A stretch of 48,988 nt of DNA from positions 1 through 48,988 of the forward strand of contig JBBKWJ010000193.1 of NCBI GenBank assembly GCA_037968895.1, written 5' to 3'. A program made the position numbers and the translations under genes. Position 1 is the first letter of the stretch. Every line of letters starts with the position of its first letter. Source of the DNA: JBBKWJ01 sp037968895. Its GTDB lineage: Bacteria > Actinomycetota > Acidimicrobiia > Acidimicrobiales > SZUA-35. The notes under the pieces are model-generated. The model did no database searches, was not told where the DNA came from, and was given only the letters and a program-made list of their open reading frames with translations. Below, one piece after another: positions 34,309 through 43,847 of this stretch.

Positions 34309-34995
34309 TCAGCTCAACGGCGCCACTTCGGCATAGACGACGATGTTTGACTCGTAGCTTCTTGCGACTGTGTCGAAGACGCCGCCGCAAGTAACGAGCC
34401 GGAGCGTTGGCCCATCGGTGTCGCCATAGACCCGTTCAGTTGGGAACGCATCTTTGTCGTACGTGTGACGTTCGATGACGACGAATGTCTGGCTGTTGTC
34501 CTGATCGTCTACAACCTCGATCTCGTCGCCAGGCTCCAACTCGCGAAGCCGGAAGAACACGGCTGGCCCCTTCGTGCTGTCGACATGCCCAACGATCACA
34601 GTCGGACCAGGGTGCGACGCCGGGGTACCGCCGGCCCACCAGCCGGCAAGGTCGAAGTCGACCGGCGTCTCGAGCGATCCGTCATCGGTGAGGCCAAGAT
34701 CGATGATTGTCGCCTCAACGTCGATCGCCGGAATACGAATGACACGAGGAGGCGACGCAGGCGGAAGATTGACGCCGACCTCTTCTTCAAATGATTCGCC
34801 CGATACCAGCGGTTGCGGAAGGGTGACGCTTTTCTCGAATGCCGGTGCCGCCAACTCGTTCGCGGACGCGGGAGTGAGGACGGCGCGGGAACCTCTTACG
34901 CCGTCCTCACTGATCGGAAGCACTGAAGCCGACTGCTGGGTCATCGCGGCGACAAACGCCGCGATGACCAGAACCGGTGTGGCCCAGAGCCTCAA
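34309..34995 (-). CDS. Class F-like sortase (mirror copy), 228 aa
   Basis: Mirror of 13994-14680. TTG start at 34995 overlaps the CHRD stop. His137, Cys203 and probable Arg212 are intact. Confidence 0.88.
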   Translation of the reverse strand: MRLWATPVLVIAAFVAAMTQQSASVLPISEDGVRGSRAVLTPASANELAAPAFEKSVTLPQPLVSGESFEEEVGVNLPPASPPRVIRIPAIDVEATIIDLGLTDDGSLETPVDFDLAGWWAGGTPASHPGPTVIVGHVDSTKGPAVFFRLRELEPGDEIEVVDDQDNSQTFVVIERHTYDKDAFPTERVYGDTDGPTLRLVTCGGVFDTVARSYESNIVVYAEVAPLS

Positions 34996-35738
34996 GCCAA
35001 TCGGCGCCGCTGACGGCCAAACAGCACTGCTGCTGCTCCCCCAGCTGCCACCAATGCCAGTCCGGTGGCACCAGTGCTCGTCGAGTCGGCCGTTCCACCT
35101 GCCCCTGCTGCGACGCCGCCCGTTGGGGCCGCAGCCGCAGCCACGATCTTGCCGCAGGCCGCAGGAAGTGTTGCTTCTAGCGGCAACGCAGCGTCAAGCT
35201 TCGACTTGGCGTCACCGTCATATTCGCCACTTCCATCGATATCGACGCCGTGCACGATGACGAGGAAGTCAGCGAGGCCGCCAGCAACGTCGGCCGCCAT
35301 TTCAATAGTTTGGGTGTACGTATAGGTGCCGCCAGCCGCGACGGGGAACCGTTCGATCGCAAGCGAAGAGTCAGGACCGGAGTCGCCTTCGGTTGTCAAT
35401 GAAACCAGCACCGCGCCATACGCGGGAACCCCTTCAACCGTGCTAATCAGTCCATCGCCGTCGGTATCGAGTGAGATGTCTGGGCAAGCATTTACTGTGC
35501 CGACAACGCCGTGAATGTGCTGAGCATGCACAAGGTCAACCATGCCAATCATTGTGACTTCGATGACCGCTGTCGTTCCGGTTACCTCCATTGTGAAGGT
35601 ACCTGAAGCTCCTGAATCGTTGAGCTCACCAAAAGTGCCGGAATAACTGACACTTTCTTGAGCGCCCGCGGGAGCAACAACCAAAGCAAGCATTGCTCCA
35701 GCCGAGAATGCAGCAGCAGCTGCCTTTTTGAAATACAT
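34992..35738 (-). CDS. Secreted CHRD-domain protein (mirror copy), 248 aa
   Basis: Mirror of 13251-13997. Signal peptide, HAQHIHG motif, STSTG, hydrophobic segment and basic tail are all present. The 178-base region to its right (35739-35916) is the divergent promoter region shared with the PLP decarboxylase. Confidence 0.82.
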   Translation of the reverse strand: MYFKKAAAAAFSAGAMLALVVAPAGAQESVSYSGTFGELNDSGASGTFTMEVTGTTAVIEVTMIGMVDLVHAQHIHGVVGTVNACPDISLDTDGDGLISTVEGVPAYGAVLVSLTTEGDSGPDSSLAIERFPVAAGGTYTYTQTIEMAADVAGGLADFLVIVHGVDIDGSGEYDGDAKSKLDAALPLEATLPAACGKIVAAAAAPTGGVAAGAGGTADSTSTGATGLALVAAGGAAAVLFGRQRRRLA

Positions 35739-35853
35739 AATCCCTCCAGATGTATGTGTAGCCGCCGTCTTGCGACGTGTTGCCAACCTAGTCGACCGCG
35801 ACGGGGCCTGCCTTGACCGATCCAATTCGCTGAACGACGGAGCGACAACCGGG

Positions 35854-35883
35854 TTCATTCCCTGCACCCATGCCCCGTAAGAT
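35854..35883 (+). promoter_or_regulatory. Candidate promoter of the PLP decarboxylase (mirror copy)
   Basis: TTCATT (35854-35859), an 18-base spacer, TAAGAT (35878-35883); mirror of 13106-13135. Confidence 0.35.
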
Positions 35884-35916
35884 GCCTCTCGTAGCAACTG
35901 CCGAAGAGGAGATGCC

Positions 35917-37302
35917 ATGGCCGGTAACGAGAAGGCAAAGCTGGTACTCGACGCAGCGGCGCGAGCGGCGATCTACATCGAGACGACCCCAGACAGCATG
36001 GTGACACCGTCGCCCGAGGCAACGGCAGCCCTGTCCGGCTTCACCTCTGTGCTGCCACAAGGCCCAAGCCAACCGGAAGCGGTACTGGCGCAACTTGACG
36101 AGCTCGGCTCGCCGGCAACGGTACGAAGTACGGGCGGACGTTACTTTGGCTTCGTCACCGGCGGAACAGAGCCAGCCGCAGCTGCGGCTGCGGTGCTGGC
36201 GAGCGCCTGGGATCAGAATGCAGCCTTGCCGGTGATGTCTCCTGTCGCCGCGACGCTCGACGGCATCGCCGCACGCTGGGTGACTGAGCTCCTCGGACTC
36301 CCCGACGCGGCGATCGCAACGTTCTGTAGCGGCGCCTCGGTGGCCAACATGACGTGCCTCATTGCCGCTCGCGATGCCTTGCTTCGACGAATGGGCTGGG
36401 ACGTCGCCACGAAGGGCCTTCGGGGCGCGCCGCGTATCGAGGTAATCATGTCGGCTGAGATCCACGCCTCGGCGTACAAGGCGCTTCGTTCGATTGGTAT
36501 CGGCACCGATGACGTCCGCTTCGTGCCAACCGACGACTGCGGCCGGATGATCGCATCAGAGGTTGGACCCGTTGCCCAACACTCGCTTCTGATCTGTCAG
36601 GCTGGCAATGTCAACACCGGCCACTGCGACCCATTTGCCGAACTGATTCCGCTGGTCCGTGCAGCAAATGGGTGGGTGCACATCGACGGTGCATTTGGTC
36701 TTTGGGCTGCTGCGTCTCCCGCTCACTCACACCTGGTTGCTGACGCGGCCGAAGCCGATTCATGGGCAACCGATGCTCATAAGTGGCTCAATGTGTCGTA
36801 CGACTCCGGCCTCGCAATCTGCGCACGAGGCGATGACCTCAGACGAGCCATGGCCGTCGATGCCGCATACCTAGACGCCGGGGCCGAACGCACACCCATG
36901 CACCTCAACCTGCAAATGTCACAGCGGGCTCGCGGCATCGAAGCTTGGGCCGCAATCGCCTCGAGGGGCCGCTCCGGAATCGCTGAACTTATCGAATCGT
37001 GCTGCGCTCATGCAAACCAAATGGCATCAATCCTGGCCGAGGGAGGGGCCGAGATCTTGGCCCCAGTTGCCCTTAACCAGGTGCTCGTCTCGTTCAGCGA
37101 TGATGCAGCGACCGAAGCGGTCATAGCCCAGACCCAAGCCGATCGTGTGTGCTGGGCCGGGGGCACAACCTGGCACGGCCGTAAGGCCATGCGCGTCAGT
37201 GTCTCCAATAGCTCAACCACAGATGAGGACATCACGCGCTCGGCAGCCGCCATCCTTGCTGCGTGGGCAACAGTCTCGTCGCGCGCCGCTGGGCCGAAGT
37301 AG
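35917..37302 (+). CDS. PLP-dependent group II decarboxylase family (mirror copy), 461 aa
   Basis: Mirror of 11687-13072. Schiff-base Lys289 (DAHKWLN) and D257 are intact; the Shine-Dalgarno GAGGAG lies just before the ATG. Confidence 0.88.
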   Translation: MAGNEKAKLVLDAAARAAIYIETTPDSMVTPSPEATAALSGFTSVLPQGPSQPEAVLAQLDELGSPATVRSTGGRYFGFVTGGTEPAAAAAAVLASAWDQNAALPVMSPVAATLDGIAARWVTELLGLPDAAIATFCSGASVANMTCLIAARDALLRRMGWDVATKGLRGAPRIEVIMSAEIHASAYKALRSIGIGTDDVRFVPTDDCGRMIASEVGPVAQHSLLICQAGNVNTGHCDPFAELIPLVRAANGWVHIDGAFGLWAAASPAHSHLVADAAEADSWATDAHKWLNVSYDSGLAICARGDDLRRAMAVDAAYLDAGAERTPMHLNLQMSQRARGIEAWAAIASRGRSGIAELIESCCAHANQMASILAEGGAEILAPVALNQVLVSFSDDAATEAVIAQTQADRVCWAGGTTWHGRKAMRVSVSNSSTTDEDITRSAAAILAAWATVSSRAAGPK

Positions 37303-37347
37303 TCATCAATATGACCAAGTCCCCCGTGCCAAATCGTTCGAATCCCG

Positions 37348-37353
37348 TAGGGT
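37348..37353 (+). promoter_or_regulatory. Probable -10 element of leaderless promoter (pnt operon, mirror copy)
   Basis: TAGGGT six bases before the ATG at 37360; mirror of 11636-11641. Confidence 0.4.
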
Positions 37354-37359
37354 CTTGAG

Positions 37360-38478
37360 ATGCGAATAGCGGTACTACGTGAGCAAGACGATCGAGAACG
37401 CCGGGTCGCCCTCACCCCGGACGGAGTCGCAGCCCTTGTTGCGGCCGCTCATCAGGTGTTCGTCGAGGAAGGCGCTGGGGTCCAGGCTGGCCATCTGGAC
37501 GAGGCGTATCGGTCGACGGGAGCAATCCTCGGAAGCCGCGCTGACACTCTTGGCACCGAAGGAACCGTCATCGCAGTAAACGGACACATCGACGGCCTCG
37601 CCTCCGGACATGTCGTAATCGGTCTTCTTGATCCGCTCTGGAGGGCGACCGCGACGGAAGCGTTGGCGCAAACCGGGGCGACCTTGGTTGCACTTGAGCT
37701 AATTCCAAGAATCACACGGGCCCAGAGCATGGATGTGTTGTCATCGACGGCAACGGTCACTGGTACCGAGGCAGTACTCCTTGCGGCTCGAACGCTGCCA
37801 AAGCTGTTTCCGCTGATGATGACCGCAGCCGGGACGATCCCACCGGCGAGAGTCCTTGTCCTCGGCGCTGGCGTCGCTGGGCTCCAAGCCATTGCGACCG
37901 CGAAGCGCCTCGGTGCCGTCGTAGAGGGCTACGACATCAGGCCAGCCGCCGCAGAGCAAATCAGATCGCTCGGCGCGAAGGTTGTCGAACTCGACCTTGA
38001 GACGTCAGATAGTGAAGATGCAAGCGGCTACGCCAGAGAACAAGATGCCAGCACAGCAGCACGCCAGCTCGAACTGCTCTCGCGACACGTCGCAGAGGCC
38101 GACGTCGTCATCACCACCGCCGCCATCCCCGGTGCCGCAAGCCCACTTCTCGTGACCGCGGCGATGGTCGAGGCGATGTCACCAGGATCGGTTCTGGTCG
38201 ACATGGCCGGCGAACGAGGCGGCAACTGCGAGCTCTCCCAACTCGACGAACAAGTCGTACACAACGGCATCACGATCCTCGCACCATCAGACCTCGCCTC
38301 GGGCTCCGCCACCACCGCGAGCCAGATGTTCAACAACAACGTCATCGCGCTTCTCACGCACTTAACCGACGACGACGGCAATATTGCGCTTGACCTCGAC
38401 GACGAGATCACCGTCGGCACGCTCGTAGCCAAGGATGGCGCCATCGTCCACCCCAGAATTTTGGAGAAGCACGCATGA
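37360..38478 (+). CDS. pntAa: NAD(P)+ transhydrogenase alpha-1 (mirror copy)
   Basis: Mirror of 10511-11629. NAD-binding GAGVAG is intact. ATGA overlap with the alpha-2 gene at 38475-38478. Confidence 0.95.
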   Translation: MRIAVLREQDDRERRVALTPDGVAALVAAAHQVFVEEGAGVQAGHLDEAYRSTGAILGSRADTLGTEGTVIAVNGHIDGLASGHVVIGLLDPLWRATATEALAQTGATLVALELIPRITRAQSMDVLSSTATVTGTEAVLLAARTLPKLFPLMMTAAGTIPPARVLVLGAGVAGLQAIATAKRLGAVVEGYDIRPAAAEQIRSLGAKVVELDLETSDSEDASGYAREQDASTAARQLELLSRHVAEADVVITTAAIPGAASPLLVTAAMVEAMSPGSVLVDMAGERGGNCELSQLDEQVVHNGITILAPSDLASGSATTASQMFNNNVIALLTHLTDDDGNIALDLDDEITVGTLVAKDGAIVHPRILEKHA

Positions 38479-38777
38479 CGCTGCTCATCGCCCTGACGTT
38501 ATTCGCCCTTGCCGTCTTCCTCGGTATCGAACTCATCTCCAAGGTGCCGCCGACTCTGCACACGCCGCTGATGTCCGGCTCAAACGCAATCAGCGGAATC
38601 ACGCTTATCGGAGCGCTCATCTCCGCTGGCAGCGAACACTCGACGACGGCGACCGTGTTCGGCTTCCTTGCCGTCACGCTCGCCACCATCAACGTGGTCG
38701 GTGGATTTCTTGTCACTAACCGCATGCTGTCGATGTTCCGCTCAAAGAGCGATGCCAAGAAGAAAAGCAGTCGCTGA
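38475..38777 (+). CDS. pntAb: NAD(P)+ transhydrogenase alpha-2 (mirror copy)
   Basis: Mirror of 10212-10514. Three-helix membrane subunit; its last base is the first base of the pntB ATG. Confidence 0.95.
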   Translation: MTLLIALTLFALAVFLGIELISKVPPTLHTPLMSGSNAISGITLIGALISAGSEHSTTATVFGFLAVTLATINVVGGFLVTNRMLSMFRSKSDAKKKSSR

Positions 38778-40147
38778 TGTCTGACTTCATCCAAGCTGGC
38801 TACCTCGTCTCTGCGATCCTTTTCGTGCTCGGCCTTAAAGGCTTAGCTCGCCCCCGAACCGCCGCCCGCGGCAATCAACTTGCCGCGCTTGCAATGTTGG
38901 TGGCGGTTGTCGTCACCGTGACCGACAACGCGATTGTCAGCTATTGGGTTCTCGTTGCTGGATTAATCGTCGGCGCCTCGATCGGTGCTCTTCTCGCGGC
39001 CAAGGTCCAGATGACCGGTATGCCAGAGCTTGTTGCTTTGTTCAACGGGTTCGGCGGCTTAGCTTCGGTACTTGTTGTTGTTGCGTCGTACGTCGAGTTG
39101 ACCGACCTTGGCCGGCACGACGACACCTTCATTGTTGCGGCCGGTCTCAGCGCACTCATCGGTGCCATAACATTCAGCGGCAGCCTGATCGCCTTCGGCA
39201 AACTCCGAGAGTCGCTTCCAACGTGGCGCGGAAACATGGCCACAGTGGTCAACGGCCTTCTCATCGCGGGGGCGTTCGCCTCCTTGGTTGGGCTTATCGC
39301 TCAGCCGCTCGGCATTGGATGGCTCATTGCGATCGTGGCCCTCAGCACAGTTGCTGGCATCACGCTTGTGCTACCAATCGGTGGCGCCGACATGCCCGTG
39401 GTTATCGCGCTCCTCAACTCGCTCTCAGGTCTTGCCGCCGCCGCAACCGGGTTTGCACTCGGCAATAGTTTGCTCATCATCGCCGGTTCGTTGGTTGGTG
39501 CCAGCGGCTTGATTCTCACCCAAGTGATGTGCGTCGCCATGAACCGCACAATCACGAACGTGATCTTCGGAGCTATTTCTGGCGGAGTAATTGTCGACCC
39601 AGACGACGTGTATGACGGCAAGATCCGCTCCACCTCAGCCGACGATGTCGCACTCATTCTCGACTCCGCCGAGTCAGTTTCGATCATCCCCGGCTATGGG
39701 CTCGCGGTGGCCCAGGCCCAACATGCCGTTCGCGATCTTGCCCGAGTGCTCGAACAGAGAGGCACGAAGGTGTCATTCGCCATTCACCCCGTCGCCGGCC
39801 GGATGCCAGGCCATATGAATGTGCTGCTGGCCGAAGCTGAGGTGGACTATGAAGACCTGGTCGAAATGGCCGACGCCAATCCGACGTTCGCCCAAACTGA
39901 TGTGGCCATCGTGATTGGGGCCAACGATGTAGTTAACCCGGTGGCGAGAGAAACAGACAGCGCTATCGCCGGAATGCCGATTCTTGATGCGGACAAAGCC
40001 CGCACCGTCATCGTGATCAAGCGTTCGTTGTCACCCGGTTTCGCAGGGATTCCGAACCCACTCTTCGCAAACCCAAACTCGCTCATGTTGTTTGCTGATG
40101 CGAAGAAAGCCGTTACTGACATCACCAAGGCACTCAACGAGGTGTAG
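38777..40147 (+). CDS. pntB: NAD(P)+ transhydrogenase beta (mirror copy)
   Basis: Mirror of 8842-10212. Membrane domain plus NADP(H)-binding domain III with GYGLAVAQAQ and GANDVVNP. Confidence 0.96.
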   Translation: MSDFIQAGYLVSAILFVLGLKGLARPRTAARGNQLAALAMLVAVVVTVTDNAIVSYWVLVAGLIVGASIGALLAAKVQMTGMPELVALFNGFGGLASVLVVVASYVELTDLGRHDDTFIVAAGLSALIGAITFSGSLIAFGKLRESLPTWRGNMATVVNGLLIAGAFASLVGLIAQPLGIGWLIAIVALSTVAGITLVLPIGGADMPVVIALLNSLSGLAAAATGFALGNSLLIIAGSLVGASGLILTQVMCVAMNRTITNVIFGAISGGVIVDPDDVYDGKIRSTSADDVALILDSAESVSIIPGYGLAVAQAQHAVRDLARVLEQRGTKVSFAIHPVAGRMPGHMNVLLAEAEVDYEDLVEMADANPTFAQTDVAIVIGANDVVNPVARETDSAIAGMPILDADKARTVIVIKRSLSPGFAGIPNPLFANPNSLMLFADAKKAVTDITKALNEV

Positions 40148-40176
40148 TCCAATTGGGGTCCGGAAGGTGTTTAGTT

Positions 40177-40959
40177 ATGGACATGGCTACTGTCAACCGT
40201 ATGCAAAAGAAGAAGCTCCGCAGCCTTCGCGTGCTACCTCACCTCGCCGCGTCGTTTCTCCTTCTCTCAGCCTGCTCTAGCGACTCAGGCGAGGCAACAA
40301 CCTTAACCACTATTGCGGAAACAACGACCACAACGGAACCGCTGGTCACTGCCGACTCGGTGCTCTCTGCCGCTGGTGCCGCACTCGCCGAAGTCGAGTC
40401 GCTCCACTTCTCAATAACGCATGAGGGCGCAGCAGTCTTTATCGACGCCGACGACATCGTTGCCTTCGATAAGGCCGACGGACGGTTCCAGGCGCCAGGG
40501 TCTGCTGACGCGCTCGTCGGCGTTACTGCCGGAAGCCTGACGACTGAGATTGGAGCCGTCGCCATCGACGGCGACGTGTGGATCACCAATCCGCTCACTA
40601 ACAAATGGGAAGTGGCCCCCGATGCCTTCCGTTTCGACCCGGCCCGGCTCTTCAGTCGCGATGTCGGCCTTAGCGTGCTACTCACCGACGGGCTTTCCGA
40701 CGCCGTACTTGAATCGCCGGAGCCAGACGGACAAGGCCGTTTCCACATCAGCGCGGCTGTCGACCCCGAGCAAGTCGCCACGCTGACAAGCGGTTTGGTC
40801 AAGGATGTTGCCAACCTCGAAATCTGGATCGATGCCGAGACCTCGTTATTGACGGAGACACAATTCGTAGTCGACACAAGTGACGGCGCGACGAGTTGGG
40901 TCCTGCTGCTCTCCGACTACGGGTCGGAAGTTAGCATCGTCGCTCCCGAACTCGGCTGA
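40177..40959 (+). CDS. LprG-like lipoprotein (mirror copy), 260 aa
   Basis: Mirror of 8030-8812. GGAAGG lies nine bases before the ATG and lipobox Cys33 is intact. One base (TGAcATG) separates it from the MFS gene. Confidence 0.8.
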   Translation: MDMATVNRMQKKKLRSLRVLPHLAASFLLLSACSSDSGEATTLTTIAETTTTTEPLVTADSVLSAAGAALAEVESLHFSITHEGAAVFIDADDIVAFDKADGRFQAPGSADALVGVTAGSLTTEIGAVAIDGDVWITNPLTNKWEVAPDAFRFDPARLFSRDVGLSVLLTDGLSDAVLESPEPDGQGRFHISAAVDPEQVATLTSGLVKDVANLEIWIDAETSLLTETQFVVDTSDGATSWVLLLSDYGSEVSIVAPELG

Positions 40960-40960
40960 C

Positions 40961-42514
40961 ATGAACCGACTGGTGCGTGGCGAGCCTGCGATTTCAGGCG
41001 GTGATCGGCGGCGTGATCAATTGCCACTGTGGGTTGTTGCGTTCGGCGTCTTCGTTGCAGCGGACGACCTCATGGTCGTGTCAACAATGCTGCGGCCGAT
41101 CGTCGATGATCTAGGGCTCATCCTGCCTGATGATCTCGACTCGACGGCCTGGGTCGTGAACGTATACCTCATCGCGTACATCGCCTCGATGCCGTTGGCT
41201 GGTCGGCTGAGCGACATCTACGGGCGCCGATCCGTTTTCGTTTCCTCACTCGTGTTGTTTGCCATCGGTTCGGTCATAGTCCCGGCAACGGACTCGTTCG
41301 CCGTGTTGCTCGTCGGCCGGGGACTGAGCGCAATAGGTGGCGGTGCTCTCGTCCCGGTCGCCCTCGCAGTCGCAGGCGACCTCCATATCGGCGCGGCACG
41401 TTCTCGAGCGATTGGGATGCTCGGAGCAATCGAGACGCTTGGGTGGGTGTGGGGTCCGTTGTATGGAGCGATTCTTGTCCGCTTCCTTACGTGGCAGTGG
41501 CAGTTCTACCTCAACGTGCCGCTGGCCCTTATCGGCATCGTGCTTGGTTGGAAATTCGTTGACCCCGTCGCAAGAGGTCGCGGACGAGTCGATTGGGCCG
41601 GGGCCACACTGCTGACCATCGGCCTCGTGGCTCTTAACGTTGCGCTGCTCAGCGCGGCGAAGATCCAGTCGATCAGCGGCCTCGATCAGCTCACCGGGGG
41701 TGATGCTGATCGCTGGTGGGAAAGCCCGTGGTTGTACTTCGTTGCTATCACCGCATTTGCCGGATTCGCGGTCATAGAACGGCGCTTGGTTCGAGCGGGT
41801 ACTGCTCCCCCAATCGTTGGGGTCGGCGTTCTGCGAGGGAGGACGCCTGTAGCTGCGATGATTGTGAACGGTCTCGTCGGCGTCGGGCTGGTAATCGCCC
41901 TAATCAACGTCCCACTCTTCATCAACATCGTGGAAAGCAGTTCTGGCATAGGTTCGACTGCGGTGCTCTCTGGGGTGCTGCTGACATCACTGACGGCGAC
42001 GATGGCCGTTACCTCTTACCTTGGTGGCGAACTCAGCGGACGGCTCGGCAACACCACGCCAACCATCGTCGGGATAGTGATCGGCATCGCTGGCTTCGCC
42101 ATGCTCGGTACAACCTGGTCAGCCGATTCGAGCCATGTCCTGATGGCGCTTGAGCTCGCGGTCGTCGGGGCGGGGATCGGCCTCGTTTTGACACCGACCA
42201 GCGCTGCCGTAGTTGACGCTGCAGCCGAAGACGAACGAGGGAGCGCCGCCGGTCTCGTGATCGTCTTTCGCCTGATCGGCTTCAGCATCGGGCTTGCGGC
42301 CGTCACCGCATGGGGGCTCCACCGCTACGCCGAACTGCGTGATGCGCTCGAGCTTCCTGGGCTCGGCGACCCCGGCTACAAAGATGCCGCTTCTTCGGCC
42401 GCCATCGAGATCACGACGATCGCGCTCACCGAAACGTTCATCGGCGCCGGACTGGCACTGCTAGTCGCGCTCGTCGTTGCCGTCGTGGGAAGGAAGCGGA
42501 CGGTTACATCGTGA
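40961..42514 (+). CDS. MFS exporter, P55/Rv1410c-type (mirror copy), 517 aa
   Basis: Mirror of 6475-8028. Fourteen hydrophobic segments and motif A GRLSDIYGRR. The frame extending back to 40880 overlaps the lipoprotein gene and is not used. Confidence 0.85.
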   Translation: MNRLVRGEPAISGGDRRRDQLPLWVVAFGVFVAADDLMVVSTMLRPIVDDLGLILPDDLDSTAWVVNVYLIAYIASMPLAGRLSDIYGRRSVFVSSLVLFAIGSVIVPATDSFAVLLVGRGLSAIGGGALVPVALAVAGDLHIGAARSRAIGMLGAIETLGWVWGPLYGAILVRFLTWQWQFYLNVPLALIGIVLGWKFVDPVARGRGRVDWAGATLLTIGLVALNVALLSAAKIQSISGLDQLTGGDADRWWESPWLYFVAITAFAGFAVIERRLVRAGTAPPIVGVGVLRGRTPVAAMIVNGLVGVGLVIALINVPLFINIVESSSGIGSTAVLSGVLLTSLTATMAVTSYLGGELSGRLGNTTPTIVGIVIGIAGFAMLGTTWSADSSHVLMALELAVVGAGIGLVLTPTSAAVVDAAAEDERGSAAGLVIVFRLIGFSIGLAAVTAWGLHRYAELRDALELPGLGDPGYKDAASSAAIEITTIALTETFIGAGLALLVALVVAVVGRKRTVTS

Positions 42515-42519
42515 CGTTC

Positions 42520-42543
42520 TGAGGCCTCAACTGGCCTACCTCA
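42520..42543. terminator. Possible hairpin between convergent genes (mirror copy)
   Basis: TGAGGCCTCA plus a downstream CCTCA partner; mirror of 6446-6469. No T tract. Confidence 0.25.
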
Positions 42544-43023
42544 TTACGTTGTGGAAGGCGCGTCGACGATGGCGAACACCGGGTGATTGTGTGCGACTCG
42601 CTCGAAGTCAGCGAGATCTGAATCGGCGTTAACGCCATCGAAGTAGGACCCCACCTCGAGACTCCACCGTGTGAGGTATGCCTGCAACACCGCAGCCTTT
42701 GGACCATCGACAACTTCAGTTGCAGAGAAGGCAACTATCTTGCGCCCAAGCCGAAGCCGGCCTTCCCCTGCGGCCCTCAGGTTCCGCACCCACTCGGTTT
42801 CGCCCCGTGGGGCGACAAGATAGCGAGCCCCGTCAAAGGTGAGCGGGTTGACCGGCAAGGATTGTTCCTTGCCAGACGTGCGGCCCCTGACGAGCAGTTC
42901 ATGCGAGCCGCGAATCGCGATACCCATTCTGCTGAATCGTCGAATCAGTCGATTGGCGATATTCCGGTCAGCCCAACCTGGTGCGAGATAGCGGGTTGTA
43001 TCGGCGGTGGCGGGTGCATTCAT
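42544..43023 (-). CDS. Deazaflavin (F420)-dependent nitroreductase-family protein (mirror copy), 159 aa
   Basis: Mirror of 5966-6445, with GAGGAG ahead of the ATG. DUF385/Ddn hallmarks LLVRGRTSGKEQSLPVN and ETEWVRNLR are intact. Confidence 0.85.
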   Translation of the reverse strand: MNAPATADTTRYLAPGWADRNIANRLIRRFSRMGIAIRGSHELLVRGRTSGKEQSLPVNPLTFDGARYLVAPRGETEWVRNLRAAGEGRLRLGRKIVAFSATEVVDGPKAAVLQAYLTRWSLEVGSYFDGVNADSDLADFERVAHNHPVFAIVDAPSTT

Positions 43024-43050
43024 GGTGTTCTCCTCAGTCAGAATCGGTTG

Positions 43051-43067
43051 CGAGAGCACTGCTCTCG
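43051..43067. promoter_or_regulatory. TetR-type operator, copy 2 (mirror copy)
   Basis: Eight-base-arm dyad CGAGAGCA-c-TGCTCTCG; mirror of 5922-5938. Confidence 0.65.
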
Positions 43068-43102
43068 TTTCTCATCATGAATCATCCGGGATTGAAAAGC
43101 AA

Positions 43103-43113
43103 GAGCACTGCTC
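43103..43113. promoter_or_regulatory. TetR-type operator, copy 1 (mirror copy)
   Basis: GAGCA-c-TGCTC; mirror of 5876-5886. Confidence 0.55.
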
Positions 43114-43151
43114 ACTTTTTATATCAGCGCTCTCCAAACCAAGATTTCTGC

Positions 43152-43157
43152 TACGGT
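43152..43157 (+). promoter_or_regulatory. Probable -10 element of leaderless promoter (TetR gene, mirror copy)
   Basis: TACGGT six bases before the ATG at 43164; mirror of 5832-5837. Confidence 0.42.
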
Positions 43158-43163
43158 GATCCC

Positions 43164-43841
43164 ATGAACGCACCAAAGACGGCGAGGGCCAGAGCCCGGG
43201 TCGAGCTCACGAGAGAGATCAAGGCCGCGGCGCGACGCCAGCTCGCCGAGGTCGGTGCGCCCGGCCTGTCGCTGCGGGCGATTGCGAGGGAACTCGGTAT
43301 GGCATCGTCGGCCATCTATCGCTACTTCCCCGGTCGCGATGAGCTGCTGACTGCGCTCATCACCGACGCATATGACGAAATTGGCCAGGTCGCGGAGGCT
43401 GCGACCGCAGCAACAACAGGTCTGCCATTCATTGACCGGTGGCTTGCGCTCGTCTCAGCGGTAAGGGGGTGGGCGCTAGCAAACCGCCACGAGTACGCGC
43501 TTATCTACGGCAGCCCGGTTCCCGGCTACGCCGCGCCACAAGACACGGTCGGTCCGGCCGTTCGAGTCACCATGGCCATGCTCAAACTTCTCGTTGAGGC
43601 CGTGAGAGCGTGCGACGTCGTGTCACGCGTCAATCAGGCCGACCCAGATGGCTCCCTCGAACGCATCGCGCTTGCCGCCGAAAGTCAACTCCCTAACGAC
43701 GTCGTCAGCCGTGGGGTCGCAGCATGGACCCAGCTATTCGGCCACGTTAGCTTCGAGCTGTTTGGCCAGTTCCACACCGTCGTCGAAGACTACGACGCCT
43801 TCTTCATCGACCAGATGACACAAGTTGGCGAAACGCTGTAG
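43164..43841 (+). CDS. TetR/AcrR-family regulator with WHG-type C-terminal domain (mirror copy), 225 aa
   Basis: Mirror of 5148-5825. HTH region LSLRAIARELGMASSAIYRY is intact. Six bases separate its stop from that of the convergent serine hydrolase. Confidence 0.88.
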   Translation: MNAPKTARARARVELTREIKAAARRQLAEVGAPGLSLRAIARELGMASSAIYRYFPGRDELLTALITDAYDEIGQVAEAATAATTGLPFIDRWLALVSAVRGWALANRHEYALIYGSPVPGYAAPQDTVGPAVRVTMAMLKLLVEAVRACDVVSRVNQADPDGSLERIALAAESQLPNDVVSRGVAAWTQLFGHVSFELFGQFHTVVEDYDAFFIDQMTQVGETL

Positions 43842-43847
43842 CTGGAT